Shown: positions 44,160-55,320, counted from the first letter of the stretch. The stretch is 64,000 nt of DNA from Diprion similis (GCF_021155765.1 NC_060108.1:21725025-21789024), one strand, 5' to 3'. The notes: generated from the sequence alone by a model not told the origin. Program-made: numbers and translations.

Positions 44160-46036
44160 GTCTTGGAACTCGGCAAGAGTAATCAACAGCACGTTGCAAC
44201 TAGAAAGAATGACGATTGTTCGAAGTCGAGCGTGTTCTTAAGTGATTCTTTACAATGAAGTGTTAAGCTGGTGTAGCGTCGTTGATTCGTTGAAATCGAT
44301 GTTGATCGGTTGTAATTAGTTTTTTGACTGATAGAGTAACAAGGACGGATTTGGGCTCTTTACTCAGGCAAGTACAGCCTGTTCGTTTGTGTGGTGATTT
44401 AGACAGCGTTTGAGACTATATCATTCTGAACAGCTCGGGATTATTGAATCTGATTCACCTCGGCATGGCCTAGTAAGCAATCTGACAAGGCGTGCCAATA
44501 CCATACGCAAAGCATCGAAATCATCAAATAACCATTATCTATTTTTCCCAATAACATTGTTTGTTTATTTATGATCTAACGACCCTGGATTTGTTACCAT
44601 CAACTAACGGAAAGTCGTCGATTGTCGTATTTTCGGTACCCAATTCAAAAATTGGCAGTCGCAACCAGTTTATATATCTCATCAGTAGTACGATTGATCT
44701 TTTGCCACCTGTACAGGGTTTACTAAAATTGCCAATTGTGGGACACAGTATTTAGTTCGTCCTCGATGAGTGAAGCTGAGAAAACGTGAAAAATGTTTTT
44801 CTATTCGACGCCCCCTTTTCTCCAGAAGGCATATAATCGGTGATGAATTGGGAGTTAGCTTTAGATATTGTCGCCGAATAAGCACATTCGGAAGATCCAG
44901 CGCACGACCTCGGTTCCGGACAAATCTAGCAAAGAATTGCCAAGGGCTTATGAAGATGGTTCTTTACTCGGTCCAAAGTCCGCAGCTGTATATGAGACTT
45001 GGACTGATTGTTAAGAAAAATGAAGTGAATCCCATATATTCAGTGAATATTACATCGGACTACAGACCAAAAACGCAAAAATGATCTGTTTGAAAATTGA
45101 ATTTTCAACACAGCGCTTATGGGCTTAAGACTTTTTCTCACAATTAGCAATTTCGTTACACCCTGTATAATATTTAGTCTATAGACATGTATAGATTACA
45201 GGTTTAATTATATATTCAATCAATTTACTGGGTATCGTCGAGTTGGACTTGTCCCAAGGCTAATGAATCTATCTATCCATCTATCATTAGGAAAAATTGA
45301 TGTTCACAGAAACGCAGCATTCAAACTGCAATTACAGATTATCGGTTCACCACTTTCGCTACATAATATAGAATAGATTGTTATCGATTTTTTTGGTCCC
45401 CGTTCACTATAGTTCTGTACATGATAACCATTAACACGTTAGAAATCAGGACGGTCATTTTCCACAGAGCAGAGTTACGCTGAAAAATTGGCTGCATTTC
45501 AAAATACATATATACATACATACATAATAAATATATGAATATATAAATAAATACTGCATAAATATATAATATAAATATAAATGTATGAATATATAGATAA
45601 ATACTGTATTCGATCATTCCGTGTATTGCAGTATTTATTTTTTTCACATTGACCTAACAAACATCAGTGCCTACATAATGCGAAAATGGATATTTTTTTC
45701 ATATTGGTTTTTGGCTACGTGTTACAGAATATACAGCAACACTACGCGCTTGCGTTTTAATCCTCGCATTCGGATGTCGATTAGCTGATGCGATTGAGTG
45801 GATTAACTTCAGGTAAAATTCATTACATAATATCTGTTTTATTTTTTTCATGAATACAAGTGCCTCAGTCTAATCATTCTCATTTCAGATGGTTTCAATT
45901 CGATGTATTGGATGAAATGGTTCAGTGAGAGTTTGCTTAGGGCACGTAAAAGTGTTTAACAGTTAAAATGTAACTATCCTACAAACTTATTCCTTAACTA
46001 ACTGCTCTTGGATACGAGAAAATTTGCAGCTGATCA
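44160..46036. other. Spacer between ligase genes A and B
   Basis: No gene was seen. It contains the gene A upstream region, the left end of duplicated unit 1 (from about 44880), an AT-rich run of ATATAA-like repeats at 45500-45600, and the 3' flank of gene B. Confidence 0.5.
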
Positions 46037-47107
46037 TCACGTTGTTGCCATAGATCTCGCTAAGTCTCGTACATATCCGCGTCGAATTTTATTTGACGGT
46101 GTTTTCGGCAGGTGGTCCAGGAATTTTACTCCGCCCTGCAGACGTGTGCTGTCGGCCATTTCTGTCCCCACGAAATCAATCAATTCCTGTTCTGTAACCT
46201 AAAGAATTCCACAAATGAGGCGTCCACAATATTCGCACTCGCGTTATTCTCATACTCAAATAATTTAAAAATAATTTTACGTTGGACTTGTTAATATTGC
46301 GATTCAGAAGTTTTCATGCTGATCTTGACCAGTCGCTGATGTTGCTAAGTATACGACTACTACTTGTCAGATGAAAATTACCTCTTTCCCGGTGAGAGAA
46401 GACTCCGTTCTAACTACAAAAGCAATAGGATGTTCGCCGTCCACAGGATGAGGCAAGCCGACGACCGCCACCTCTTTGACGCTAGGGTGAGACAAAAGCA
46501 CACTCTCGATTTCAACCGAAGATATGAGATGCCCCCGGTATTTAATCAGTTCTTTCAGCCTATCTACCACGAAGACTTCCCCGTCCTCGTCGTAGTATCC
46601 AAGATCTCCCGAGTGCAACCATCCTTCGGAAAATGATTACCATGCGAAATTTTTTAATTGAATGTCAAGGCTGGAATTGGAAGATCGAATACATTCGCTG
46701 GAAGACATATATCCAAGTTACCTTCTTCGTCGATGGTTGCGGCTGTAGCATCTGGATCGTTATAGTAACAGTTCATCATGGTGTCAGTCTTCCACAATAG
46801 TTCACCCAGCTGATTGGTTCCCAGTACTTTGTCTGTGTCTGGGTTGACCACTTTGAGCTGGCAATTGGTTAAGATGCGGCCAGACGATCCGGGTGACGAT
46901 CCGGGTTTGGCGTTGTTTGATTGCGTCGATGTACTACCTCCTAGTTCTGTCATGCCATAGCCCACTTTGAAGGAAGCACCTGGTAATTTTTTAGCAAATG
47001 CATTCCGAGACGTAGTTAAAGGGTTTTCTCCACCACAAATGACAGATTTAATACTGGAGAGATCGTACTTGTTCGAAGCGTCGGATTTCAATAGTCTGTT
47101 GATCATG

Positions 47108-47111
47108 GTTG
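47108..47111. repeat. Target-site duplication, left copy
   Basis: GTTG precedes the left LTR and is repeated at 54359-54362 after the right LTR. Removing the element and one copy restores a continuous exon aligned with gene C at 61261-61288. Confidence 0.9.
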
Positions 47112-47945
47112 TGTGACGATAATATCATTTGAATTATTCGCGCCCTAAATTTATACGTGGCACTGGGTGCGCTAAACGCGAAGTTTGAACAGTTCCGACA
47201 CAGCCACCTAGAATTGGGTGCTAGGCGGAACAGGTGAAATTAGGAAACGAGACACACTTGGAGAAGACGCCGGACCACGAGGTCAAAATTCCTCCGAAGT
47301 AGTTAAAACTTTATTCAATTTATATTACTTTAATCTAATGTGACACTCAAACACTTAAAAGTAAAATTCAAAGTTTAATAATGGTATCAAAGAAAACCCA
47401 ACAATTATAACATCGACCATCAATGAGATTTTATGCCGATACAATACGAAGATATCAAGATCCGAATCCAATTCGAACACGTGAGCCTTAAACTTGGAAC
47501 CACCATCAAATATTCTCCATGTACATTTAACGGACGTTATCGTGATCATCATCAACCTGAATCTCTTCGAAGGCTGCAGCTGAACGTCCAACATCGATGG
47601 AACTATTCGTATCATGAGTATCTTTGATGAAATAACATTTATTGAATTCCCTTTGATACCCGAATAATTTAAATTTTGACAAACGAGTGCATTCTGAATT
47701 TGACTTTAAAATATATATACTTTGACAATGCGGCGTATTTTAGAATGTCTGTATGAGTGTTGTATGGATGGATGTGTGTGTAAGTTTTAACTATATTGAA
47801 TTTGTGTATTTAATATACCCATTTTACTCCTTTCTTGCTAAATTTGTATCAAGGATGAATCATTAAGAAGGAGAATGTAAATCTTTACTTATTTATTTAT
47901 TATTTAATGTTCTTAAAAATCATATTTAAATATAAAAATATTACA
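47112..47945 (+). repeat. 5' LTR
   Basis: Starts TGTGACG and ends ATTACA. It lies at a constant offset of 6,413 bp from the 3' LTR along its whole length, so no insertion or deletion separates the copies. The 86-codon minus-strand frame inside it is taken as chance. Confidence 0.95.
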
Positions 47946-47947
47946 TT

Positions 47948-47962
47948 TGGCGCCCAACGTTC
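47948..47962 (+). promoter_or_regulatory. Primer binding site candidate
   Basis: TGGCGCCCAACGTTC begins with the TGG that pairs with a tRNA 3' CCA, two bases after the LTR. The tRNA species was not identified. A 15-base block AACGTTCAGGCAAGA overlapping it (47956-47970) recurs at 48042-48056 after an A run (48011-48031). Confidence 0.65.
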
Positions 47963-48111
47963 AGGCAAGAATTTGAGTCTGGTTTAGCTGTTTGTGTAAT
48001 TTTGAATTCTAAAAAAAAAAAAAAAAAAAAACATATATACAAACGTTCAGGCAAGACCTTAAGTCGTGTTTACCTTTTAGGAATGACCTGTTAGATATAG
48101 TATGACATGCC

Positions 48112-49278
48112 TTGTTGATGGGTAAGACTAATCCTAATGTAATCGTTACCAGGTCGAGATCGAAAACACTGAGCCTGTATTCTACTACCACTCCGTTGAC
48201 TATACATAGACGTAGGAAGACGAATCAGTCAATTCCAATAGACAAAGCCATGGAGGAACAAATCATACAATTACGATTGGAGAAGGAGAAATTGGAAAAA
48301 CTCAAAGATGATCTTAGGAAACAACAGGAGGATCTCCAGTCTCGTAGTGAGTTGGCGAAGCAGATAAACATGTTGCAAAAAGAAAAAGAAAATCAAGCTA
48401 GAACCTTAAATGAATTACGTAGAGGTTCATCGAGTCAACAGGTAGATACAACAACTCAATTGCTAGGTGGATTGATGAATCATTTTCAGTGTTCACAATT
48501 GGAAATTAAAGCCCCTAAATTTAGTGACGAGGAAAATGAAAACCCTTTAGAATTTTTATCAGATTTAGAAAATTATTTTAATGTATGTAATGTATCAGAT
48601 GCACAGAAAGCATGGGTATTTAATAATTCGTTAACAGGTAGAGCTAAAGTATGGTTAGATTTGAATAGAGATGTGTGTGACACCTATGATAATTTTAAGA
48701 GACATTTCAAATTAGAATTTTATTCAGTGCAGTATCAGGTTAAAGCAAAAAGTAAATGGGCTGCACGTAGATATAAATCACAAGAGGGTACATTGAAAAG
48801 TTATTTCACAAAACAAAATAAGGAAGCAAAATATTTTGAACCACGGTTATCAACGTATGAAGTAAATTATGCGATAGTACAACAAATGCCGTTTAGAATA
48901 AGAGACGTTTTAGCCACTGTAGATTTTGCCAATACCCAAGTCCTTTTACAAACCTTAGCTAATTTAGATAGTACGCATGAAGAAAAAGATGGTTCAAATA
49001 GATATCAAAATTATAATCAAAAATTCAATAACAATAATGGTCAAATTAGAACTTTAAATTATCAGGGAGGTCGAGGTAATAAAAGACAGAAGGTTGAAAA
49101 TCAACGACAACAATATCAGCAAGTCGCATCCAGAGGAAATTTCACTAATCAAATAGCATCATCTAACTTTACTTTACCGAACACCCATTTTCCACCACCA
49201 ATAGTCAATAATCCACAAAATACTGGCCAACAAATTCCCTACAATGGTCAAAGTCAAAATTATCAGCATTTAAACTAA
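48112..49278 (+). CDS. gag: Retrotransposon Gag polyprotein
   Basis: An open frame of 388 aa. The N-terminal 45 residues are basic and Ser/Thr-rich. From the second in-frame ATG at about 48250, a strongly charged coiled coil follows (IIQLRLEKEKLEKL...LQKEKENQA). The central part resembles a retrotransposon Gag capsid region (NPLEFLSDLENYF; KAWVFNNSLTGRAKVWL). The C-terminus is rich in Asn, Gln, Arg and Gly and has no CCHC zinc knuckle, so RNA binding would rely on the basic Arg/Gly tract. Its stop TAA at 49276-49278 directly follows a slippery heptamer (separate entry). Initiation could be at 48112 or about 48250. Confidence 0.9.
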   Translation: MLMGKTNPNVIVTRSRSKTLSLYSTTTPLTIHRRRKTNQSIPIDKAMEEQIIQLRLEKEKLEKLKDDLRKQQEDLQSRSELAKQINMLQKEKENQARTLNELRRGSSSQQVDTTTQLLGGLMNHFQCSQLEIKAPKFSDEENENPLEFLSDLENYFNVCNVSDAQKAWVFNNSLTGRAKVWLDLNRDVCDTYDNFKRHFKLEFYSVQYQVKAKSKWAARRYKSQEGTLKSYFTKQNKEAKYFEPRLSTYEVNYAIVQQMPFRIRDVLATVDFANTQVLLQTLANLDSTHEEKDGSNRYQNYNQKFNNNNGQIRTLNYQGGRGNKRQKVENQRQQYQQVASRGNFTNQIASSNFTLPNTHFPPPIVNNPQNTGQQIPYNGQSQNYQHLN

Positions 49279-49342
49279 TCACTGATGCGATGAGTCGAGG
49301 TCCATCATCGTATCATGGTTATTATGAATTAGTAGAGGACCT
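49269..49342 (+). promoter_or_regulatory. -1 ribosomal frameshift signal (slippery site plus H-type pseudoknot)
   Basis: TTTAAAC at 49269-49275 reads T TTA AAC in the gag frame and is followed at once by the gag stop TAA. After a 7-nt spacer, TGATGCGATGA (49283-49293) pairs with TCATCGTATCA (49305-49315) over 11 bp without a gap, including one G-U. Within the 11-nt loop, AGGTCC (49298-49303) pairs with GGACCT at 49337-49342. Slipping by -1 enters the pol frame, which is open from 49275 onwards and reaches its first ATG at 49290. All elements have the spacing of known viral signals. Function is inferred, not measured. Confidence 0.88.
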
Positions 49343-52300
49343 TACAGGAAATATTGTAAATGAATCAAAACAACAAAACAATAATGATAGTTTGAAATGC
49401 CCTCACTTATTAGTATCAATTGGTGGATATAGAGTACAAGCCTTATTAGATTCAGGTAGTCAATTAACGTGTATGTCAGAGAATTTTTATAAACAATTAT
49501 CGAGTCATTTGAAATTAACTGAACTACCAGTTTCGAATTTGAAAATATTTCCCGCATTTGGCAAATCTAGCGTAGGAGTTAGAAAACAAATACTCATTGA
49601 TATGTATGTTGAACATCGAAGAATGACTTATGCATTTTTAGTCGTACCTAGGTTATCTGTCCATGTGATATTGGGAGACGATTGGTTAACATCGAATCAG
49701 GTTCTACTAAATTATAACACCGGAACTATTGATATTGCTGGATTTCGAGTAGATAGTAATTTTGTATCGTACAGTCGTATTTTTTCGGAAAAATTAGGAT
49801 CTTCATGCGAAGATAATATTACATATATCCAATCGGTAAATCGAAATCAGTGCAGGAAGAATCGAGGGTGTCACAGTAATCATGTGAATCAATTATCTGA
49901 GGAAAGAAATCATGAAATCAATTTCAATTCTCTCAAAACTTCCAATTTGCCTTATTTGTCTGAAAACAATAATAAAGAATCAAATATGTGTCAAAGAATT
50001 TGTAATGAAAATGTAATTGTAAATGGGAGCCTGCCTATTGGAGAGGAGGTTATTCCCGAAAATATTGTAGAAGACCTGCCTATTGAGGAGGTTGCTTCAG
50101 AAATTATTATAGAAGACCTGCCTATTGAGGAGGTTGCTTCAGAAATTATTATAGAAGACCTGCCTAGTGAGGAGGTTGCTTCAGAAATTATTATAGAAGA
50201 CCTGCCTATTGAGGAGGTTGTTTCACGAATTGTATTTGAAGACTTGCCTATGGAGGAGGAAGTTACTTCGCAATGTTTCGTTTTTGATAATTTGTTTAAT
50301 GTCCCATGTATTGCCAATGATAATTCAAATGTTTGTGATTTAAATGTTTATAAAATGAATTCCGATGATGACACAATTGATCAGTATGAAAGTGCTAACG
50401 ATGAGCTGTGGACTGTCAAGGATTCAGGGGAGTTTTCACTGAAACAATTAGCAATGGGAAATAATTCAGTGGAAATTTCACAACCATGTAAATTGAATGA
50501 AAGTCCGGAAGATCATAATTTCTTTGATGATTTACGAATGATCGCGTCTAAACTAACGTTACAAAATGGCTGTCAAAAAGAAGCCATAATCAATTTGATT
50601 TTACACCATAAAGAACTTTTCTCAGAAAAACCAGGATGTACCAATATATATGAGCATAAGATAAGACTAATCAATGACAAGCCATTTATTCGTAGATCAT
50701 ATCCCGTACCAATAGCATTGAAACCCGCTGTAGATTTGGAAATTCAGGAAATGTTAAAATTCGGAATTATCGAACGGTCGATTAGCCCATTTTGTAATCC
50801 CCTTCGTATCGTACAAAAGAAAGACAATCGTGTGCGTATTTGTTTAGATGCTCGTTACTTGAATGATATAATTGAATCCGATAATGAATCACCACCTTTA
50901 ATTGCAGAAATTTTACAAAAGTATTCTGGAGTTGAATATTTCAGTAGTGTCGATCTAACTCACGGATATTGGCAGATACCATTGGAAAAAGAATCAAGAC
51001 CTTTTACTGCATTTTTATATGGATCAACTCTTTATCAATTTTGTAGAATACCTTTTGGCTTGAAAACTGCTGGTTCAGGTTTCATTCGAGCTTTGAATTT
51101 GGCATTTAATAATGATTTTACAACATTCTTAACACCATACGTGGACGATTTACTTGTAGCTTCAAATAATTTTGAACATCATTTAGAACATTTAAATTTA
51201 ATATTCACTCGTTTGAGACAATATAACTTCACTCTCAAATTACGAAAATCAATATTCTTTAGTAAAACTTTACCGTTTCTTGGATTCATTTTATCAACCG
51301 AAGGCGTATCTCCTGATCCCGAAAAACTTAAAATTATTAGAGACTTTGCACAACCTGAAAATAAAAAACAACTACAGAAATTTTTTGGTACATGTAACTA
51401 TTACCGACAATTTGCTATTCGATATGCGACTTATGTAGAGCCATTCCGAGATTTATTGAGAAATGATTCTGTATGGAATTGGACAGAACAACATTCCCAA
51501 GCTTTTACTGAACTTAAAAATAATTTTATCGATGCAGTTATAATGAAACATTTTAATCCTAATAATCCAATAAAATTACAAACCGATGCTAGTGATAAAG
51601 GAATATCAGGCATTCTCTACCAAATTAATGATCGTGATGAACAAGGTTTAATAGGTTTGGTTAGTAGGTGTCTATCTAATTGTGAAATCCATTACACTAC
51701 TACCGAAAAAGAATTGTTAGCTATCATTTATTCAGTTATTAAATTTAGGTATTATCTTATTGGCCGAGAATTTGAAATAATAACCGATCACAAAGGACTT
51801 ACATTTTTAAAGCAAACACCTTTTTTAAATGCAAGATTAATTAGATGGAGTCTCTTACTTCAACAATATTGTTTTAAAGTAAAATATTGCAAAGGGACAG
51901 ACAATATTGTCGCTGATTTCTTCAGTCGTAACCCAGATAGTAAATTTCATGAACAAACATCCAATGACCATATAATTGCAAGTTTAACTTTATTTTTATC
52001 TCCTGAACTTTTGAATAATGACCAGTCTCCTAATGAGCTAATTCAATCGTTAACAATAGACATTGGATTACCGAAACAATTTCAACAAATTGGAAAATTA
52101 CAGCGCGAGGATCCAATTTTGACAATTAAATTTGACTCAAGCAACCAGAATCATAATAATAATGCTTATGAAATTCATGATGACGTATTATTTATCAACA
52201 ATAAGAATGACAAAAAATGGAGAATTTGTATTCCTAATGTTTTAACCCAAGAATTGATTAAGATAGTACATAATAAATTAGGACACATAGGTGCGTACAA

Positions 52301-53273
52301 GACGCTTCATTATTTGAAAGAATATTATTATTGGAAAAAAATGTCGAAAGAAGTGAAAAAGTTCGTAACAACCTGTGATTTGTGTCAACGTGTAAAACAT
52401 TTAAACTTTACTATGGAAGGAGAATATCAATTTGTAAAATCAGACAAACCTGGAGATTTAATTACTGTTGATTTTTATGGTCCTCTACCACGATCAATTG
52501 GTGGAGTACAATATATTTTAGTAGCCATGGATGCTTTCTCGAAACATGTCACCTTATATCCTATGAAAAAAGCTACTACGCAAGTGAGCTTAAAGAAAAT
52601 TGTCGATCATTATATACCTAAATTTGGAAAACCGAACCGTATACTCTCTGATAATGGAACTCAGTTCACATCTGGAAAATGGAAGACCGGATTACAACAA
52701 TTAGGCATTAAAGTTTGTTATTCATCAATACGGCATCCCCAGTCTAATCCTACCGAAAGAGTTATGCGTGAACTTGGAAAATTTTTTAGAGTTTATTGTG
52801 CAGAGCAACACACCAAGTGGGCAAAATATATAACAACAATTGAGAATATTTTGAATGTTACCATCCATCAAAGTACCGGCTTTACTCCACATCAACTTCA
52901 ATTTAATACAAGTCATGTCGATAAGATCCAACAATTAATTAAGTTTCCTGAATCTAAAAAACTTGATAAGAATTTGCGGTTAGAATTAGCTAAAGAAAGA
53001 TTAGTAACAAATTTTCATAGACGTCGCTCACATCAGAAAAATAAATCTAAAGTAGAACTGAAAGTAGATGATTTGGTACTTATTAGAGTTCCCATGCAAT
53101 CGAGTGCAATTGATAAGGTTACACAGAAGTTTTTCCATTTATTCCAAGGCCCTTATAGAATATCGAAAATTATAGGTGTAAATGCATATGTTCTAGTCGA
53201 TACTGAAAATAAAAACAAGGTGAAGGGTACATACAATCGAACCATGTTACGTCGATATTATCAATCTACCTAG
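49290..53273 (+). CDS. pol: Retrotransposon Pol polyprotein (PR-RT-RH-IN)
   Basis: 1,327 aa counted from the first ATG, but the real product is probably a Gag-Pol fusion made by -1 frameshifting at 49269-49275. The aspartic protease has LLDSGSQ near residue 54 and VILGDDW near 127. A long acidic linker (about 180-350) contains 14-residue repeats. The reverse transcriptase has DLTHGYWQIPL, RIPFGLKTAG and YVDD near 616. RNase H has QTDASDKG near 764 and ITDHKG. Integrase has an HHCC zinc domain near 994-1032, a D-D-E core (TVDFYG, LSDNGTQF, HPQSNPTERV) and a C-terminal GPY module (FQGPYRI). All expected catalytic residues appear present. Last Asp to Glu spacing is 34 residues. No stop or frameshift is seen. 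Confidence 0.94.
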   Translation: MSRGPSSYHGYYELVEDLTGNIVNESKQQNNNDSLKCPHLLVSIGGYRVQALLDSGSQLTCMSENFYKQLSSHLKLTELPVSNLKIFPAFGKSSVGVRKQILIDMYVEHRRMTYAFLVVPRLSVHVILGDDWLTSNQVLLNYNTGTIDIAGFRVDSNFVSYSRIFSEKLGSSCEDNITYIQSVNRNQCRKNRGCHSNHVNQLSEERNHEINFNSLKTSNLPYLSENNNKESNMCQRICNENVIVNGSLPIGEEVIPENIVEDLPIEEVASEIIIEDLPIEEVASEIIIEDLPSEEVASEIIIEDLPIEEVVSRIVFEDLPMEEEVTSQCFVFDNLFNVPCIANDNSNVCDLNVYKMNSDDDTIDQYESANDELWTVKDSGEFSLKQLAMGNNSVEISQPCKLNESPEDHNFFDDLRMIASKLTLQNGCQKEAIINLILHHKELFSEKPGCTNIYEHKIRLINDKPFIRRSYPVPIALKPAVDLEIQEMLKFGIIERSISPFCNPLRIVQKKDNRVRICLDARYLNDIIESDNESPPLIAEILQKYSGVEYFSSVDLTHGYWQIPLEKESRPFTAFLYGSTLYQFCRIPFGLKTAGSGFIRALNLAFNNDFTTFLTPYVDDLLVASNNFEHHLEHLNLIFTRLRQYNFTLKLRKSIFFSKTLPFLGFILSTEGVSPDPEKLKIIRDFAQPENKKQLQKFFGTCNYYRQFAIRYATYVEPFRDLLRNDSVWNWTEQHSQAFTELKNNFIDAVIMKHFNPNNPIKLQTDASDKGISGILYQINDRDEQGLIGLVSRCLSNCEIHYTTTEKELLAIIYSVIKFRYYLIGREFEIITDHKGLTFLKQTPFLNARLIRWSLLLQQYCFKVKYCKGTDNIVADFFSRNPDSKFHEQTSNDHIIASLTLFLSPELLNNDQSPNELIQSLTIDIGLPKQFQQIGKLQREDPILTIKFDSSNQNHNNNAYEIHDDVLFINNKNDKKWRICIPNVLTQELIKIVHNKLGHIGAYKTLHYLKEYYYWKKMSKEVKKFVTTCDLCQRVKHLNFTMEGEYQFVKSDKPGDLITVDFYGPLPRSIGGVQYILVAMDAFSKHVTLYPMKKATTQVSLKKIVDHYIPKFGKPNRILSDNGTQFTSGKWKTGLQQLGIKVCYSSIRHPQSNPTERVMRELGKFFRVYCAEQHTKWAKYITTIENILNVTIHQSTGFTPHQLQFNTSHVDKIQQLIKFPESKKLDKNLRLELAKERLVTNFHRRRSHQKNKSKVELKVDDLVLIRVPMQSSAIDKVTQKFFHLFQGPYRISKIIGVNAYVLVDTENKNKVKGTYNRTMLRRYYQST
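50070..50265 (+). repeat. 42-bp in-frame minisatellite in pol
   Basis: Units start at 50070, 50112, 50154, 50196 and 50238. Each encodes a variant of EDLPIEEVASEIII, giving four full units and a partial fifth in the acidic linker between protease and reverse transcriptase. The first three are nearly identical at DNA level. Confidence 0.9.
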
Positions 53274-53524
53274 CTATTGACGAGTTGTTCTATGATACGG
53301 TAGATACGAGCCAACGTATTGTTTGATTGTTCCTTCATCGCTGTGGAAGATTTAAATATAAGGAAACCATGACGAAATGTAATATGAATAGTTATTAAGA
53401 GGTTTATTAATAATTTGTTGGTATGTTGTATGCTGTGTGAATGTTTTAGTTTGTAAGAACAATAGTGACCCAAGTGAGTGTTTTTCACGAGTAATGACCA
53501 ACCTCATGAAAAAAGGGGAGTAAA

Positions 53525-54358
53525 TGTGACGATAATATCATTTGAATTATTCGCGCCCTAAATTTATACGTGGCACTGGGTGCGCTAAACGCGAAGTTTG
53601 AACAGTTCCGACACAGCCACCTAGAATTGGGTGCTAGGCGGAACAGGTGAAATTAGGAAACGAGACACACTTGGAGAAGACGCCGGACCACGAGGTCAAA
53701 ATTCCTCCGAAGTAGTTAAAACTTTATTCAATTTATATTACTTTAATCTAATGTGACACTCAAACACTTAAAAGTAAAATTCAAAGTTTAATAATGGTAT
53801 CAAAGAAAACCCAACAATTATAACATCGACCATCAATGAGATTTTATGCCGATACAATACGAAGATATCAAGATCCGAATCCAATTCGAACACGTGAGCC
53901 TTAAACTTGGAACCACCATCAAATATTCTCCATGTACATTTAACGGACGTTATCGTGATCATCATCAACCTGAATCTCTTCGAAGGCTGCAGCTGAACGT
54001 CCAACATCGATGGAACTATTCGTATCATGAGTATCTTTGATGAAATAACATTTATTGAATTCCCTTTGATACCCGAATAATTTAAATTTTGACAAACGAG
54101 TGCATTCTGAATTTGACTTTAAAATATATATACTTTGACAATGCGGCGTATTTTAGAATGTCTGTATGAGTGTTGTATGGATGGATGTGTGTGTAAGTTT
54201 TAACTATATTGAATTTGTGTATTTAATATACCCATTTTACTCCTTTCTTGCTAAATTTGTATCAAGGATGAATCATTAAGAAGGAGAATGTAAATCTTTA
54301 CTTATTTATTTATTATTTAATGTTCTTAAAAATCATATTTAAATATAAAAATATTACA
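53525..54358 (+). repeat. 3' LTR
   Basis: Same length and sequence by eye as the 5' LTR. It is preceded by the purine tract at 53508-53520 and TAAA, and followed by the right GTTG target duplication. Confidence 0.95.
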
Positions 54359-55024
54359 GTTGGGATCAGAAAAATTGATTGTATCTATAAAATAGATAAT
54401 ACATTGTTTCATCTGCGGATTTTGCGTCTATTTTGTTTACATGAGAATCGAAAATTTTGAATAACTTACTTTGAGTCTTTCGAGAAGCTCGCATACTGTG
54501 TACTCTTCGAATGTTGGTGGTACGATCCTAGTTGATTTGTTACCCACAGGTAAAAGCATGGCCAATAACCCAGTGATCCATACTATCGGCGTGAAGAATA
54601 CAATTTCTGGATTATTAAATGCTGAACGACCACCCTGCTGTAATTTCCTGAGGATAACGGTGTGGGCTAATGCAACACCTTTTGGAAAGCCTGTAGTTCC
54701 AGATGTACACATAATTATTGCAGTCTCGTTAGGATTTGCAATCGCTGTGCACCGAAAGTCTTGAACTTCGTTGATTCCTGGTTCAGCGATTATGGTTTCG
54801 AATGTGGGAAAGCTGGAAACTCGACCGAAAACTACAATTTTCATGTCGAGATTCGCTTCTTTCGCCGCTTGAGCGACAGCCACGGCTGATGCTTCGTTCA
54901 CGAACGCCATTTTTGGTTTCATGATAGTCATTATTATACGAAATTCCTCTGCAACAAAAATTCCATGAAATTATGATATTGATAATGATACTGATAATAA
55001 TCACTACCAACACTCGCCACAAGG

Positions 55025-55320
55025 TTAGACCCTGGAGGACGCAATGCCGGTGCGGGACAAGGGAGAGGATGGATGAGTGACAATCATTATGCGTCTACAG
55101 CCGTGTGCGCATGTTCATAAAAATTACACAAAACTTCACCCAGTAGTAGCTGGACCGAGTTTAAACCTCCGCTTGCAGATTCGGCGCCTGAACGATGGGA
55201 CCCGCCTTACAAATTCACTAGTTATCGCTCGGATCTTCATCGACATGCCCGGGACTTGAACTCGAGCCCTTTCGTTCTGGAGTCATGCAGACTACGCGCT
55301 ACGCTACTATTAATTCAAAC
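55025..55320 (-). mobile_element. tRNA-derived SINE-like sequence in gene B intron
   Basis: On the minus strand a head with a Pol III-like A box (TAGCGTAGCGCG, around 55294-55306) is followed about 30 bp later by a B box-like GAGTTCAAGTCCC (complement of 55251-55263). A body of about 200 bp follows. The same sequence sits at the same intron position in gene C (61915-62230), so it predates the duplication. Gene A lacks it. The family was not identified. Confidence 0.5.

Larger units (their letters stand above)
47112..54358 (+). mobile_element. Complete Ty3/Gypsy-type LTR retrotransposon
   Basis: A 7,247-bp element with 834-bp direct LTRs (47112-47945 and 53525-54358). It has a primer-binding-site-like TGGCGCCCAACGTTC two bases after the left LTR, a gag frame and a pol frame. 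A purine tract (GAAAAAAGGGGAG) ends 4 bases before the right LTR, and a GTTG target duplication flanks the element. The pol order is protease, reverse transcriptase, RNase H, integrase, as in Metaviridae. No envelope-like frame is seen between pol and the right LTR. Both long frames are open. By eye the two LTRs show no difference, so insertion is very recent and the copy may be active. Confidence 0.95.

Noticed and set aside
47355-47615. 86-codon minus-strand frame in both LTRs
   Set aside because: Its identity in both LTRs follows from LTR identity; there is no family motif and the frame is antisense to the element.
49991-50317. Ser-rich minus-strand frame opposite pol
   Set aside because: It is the antisense of the 42-bp acidic repeat.
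53274-53524. Envelope gene after pol
   Set aside because: Only about 250 bp separates pol from the right LTR and no env-like frame is present.
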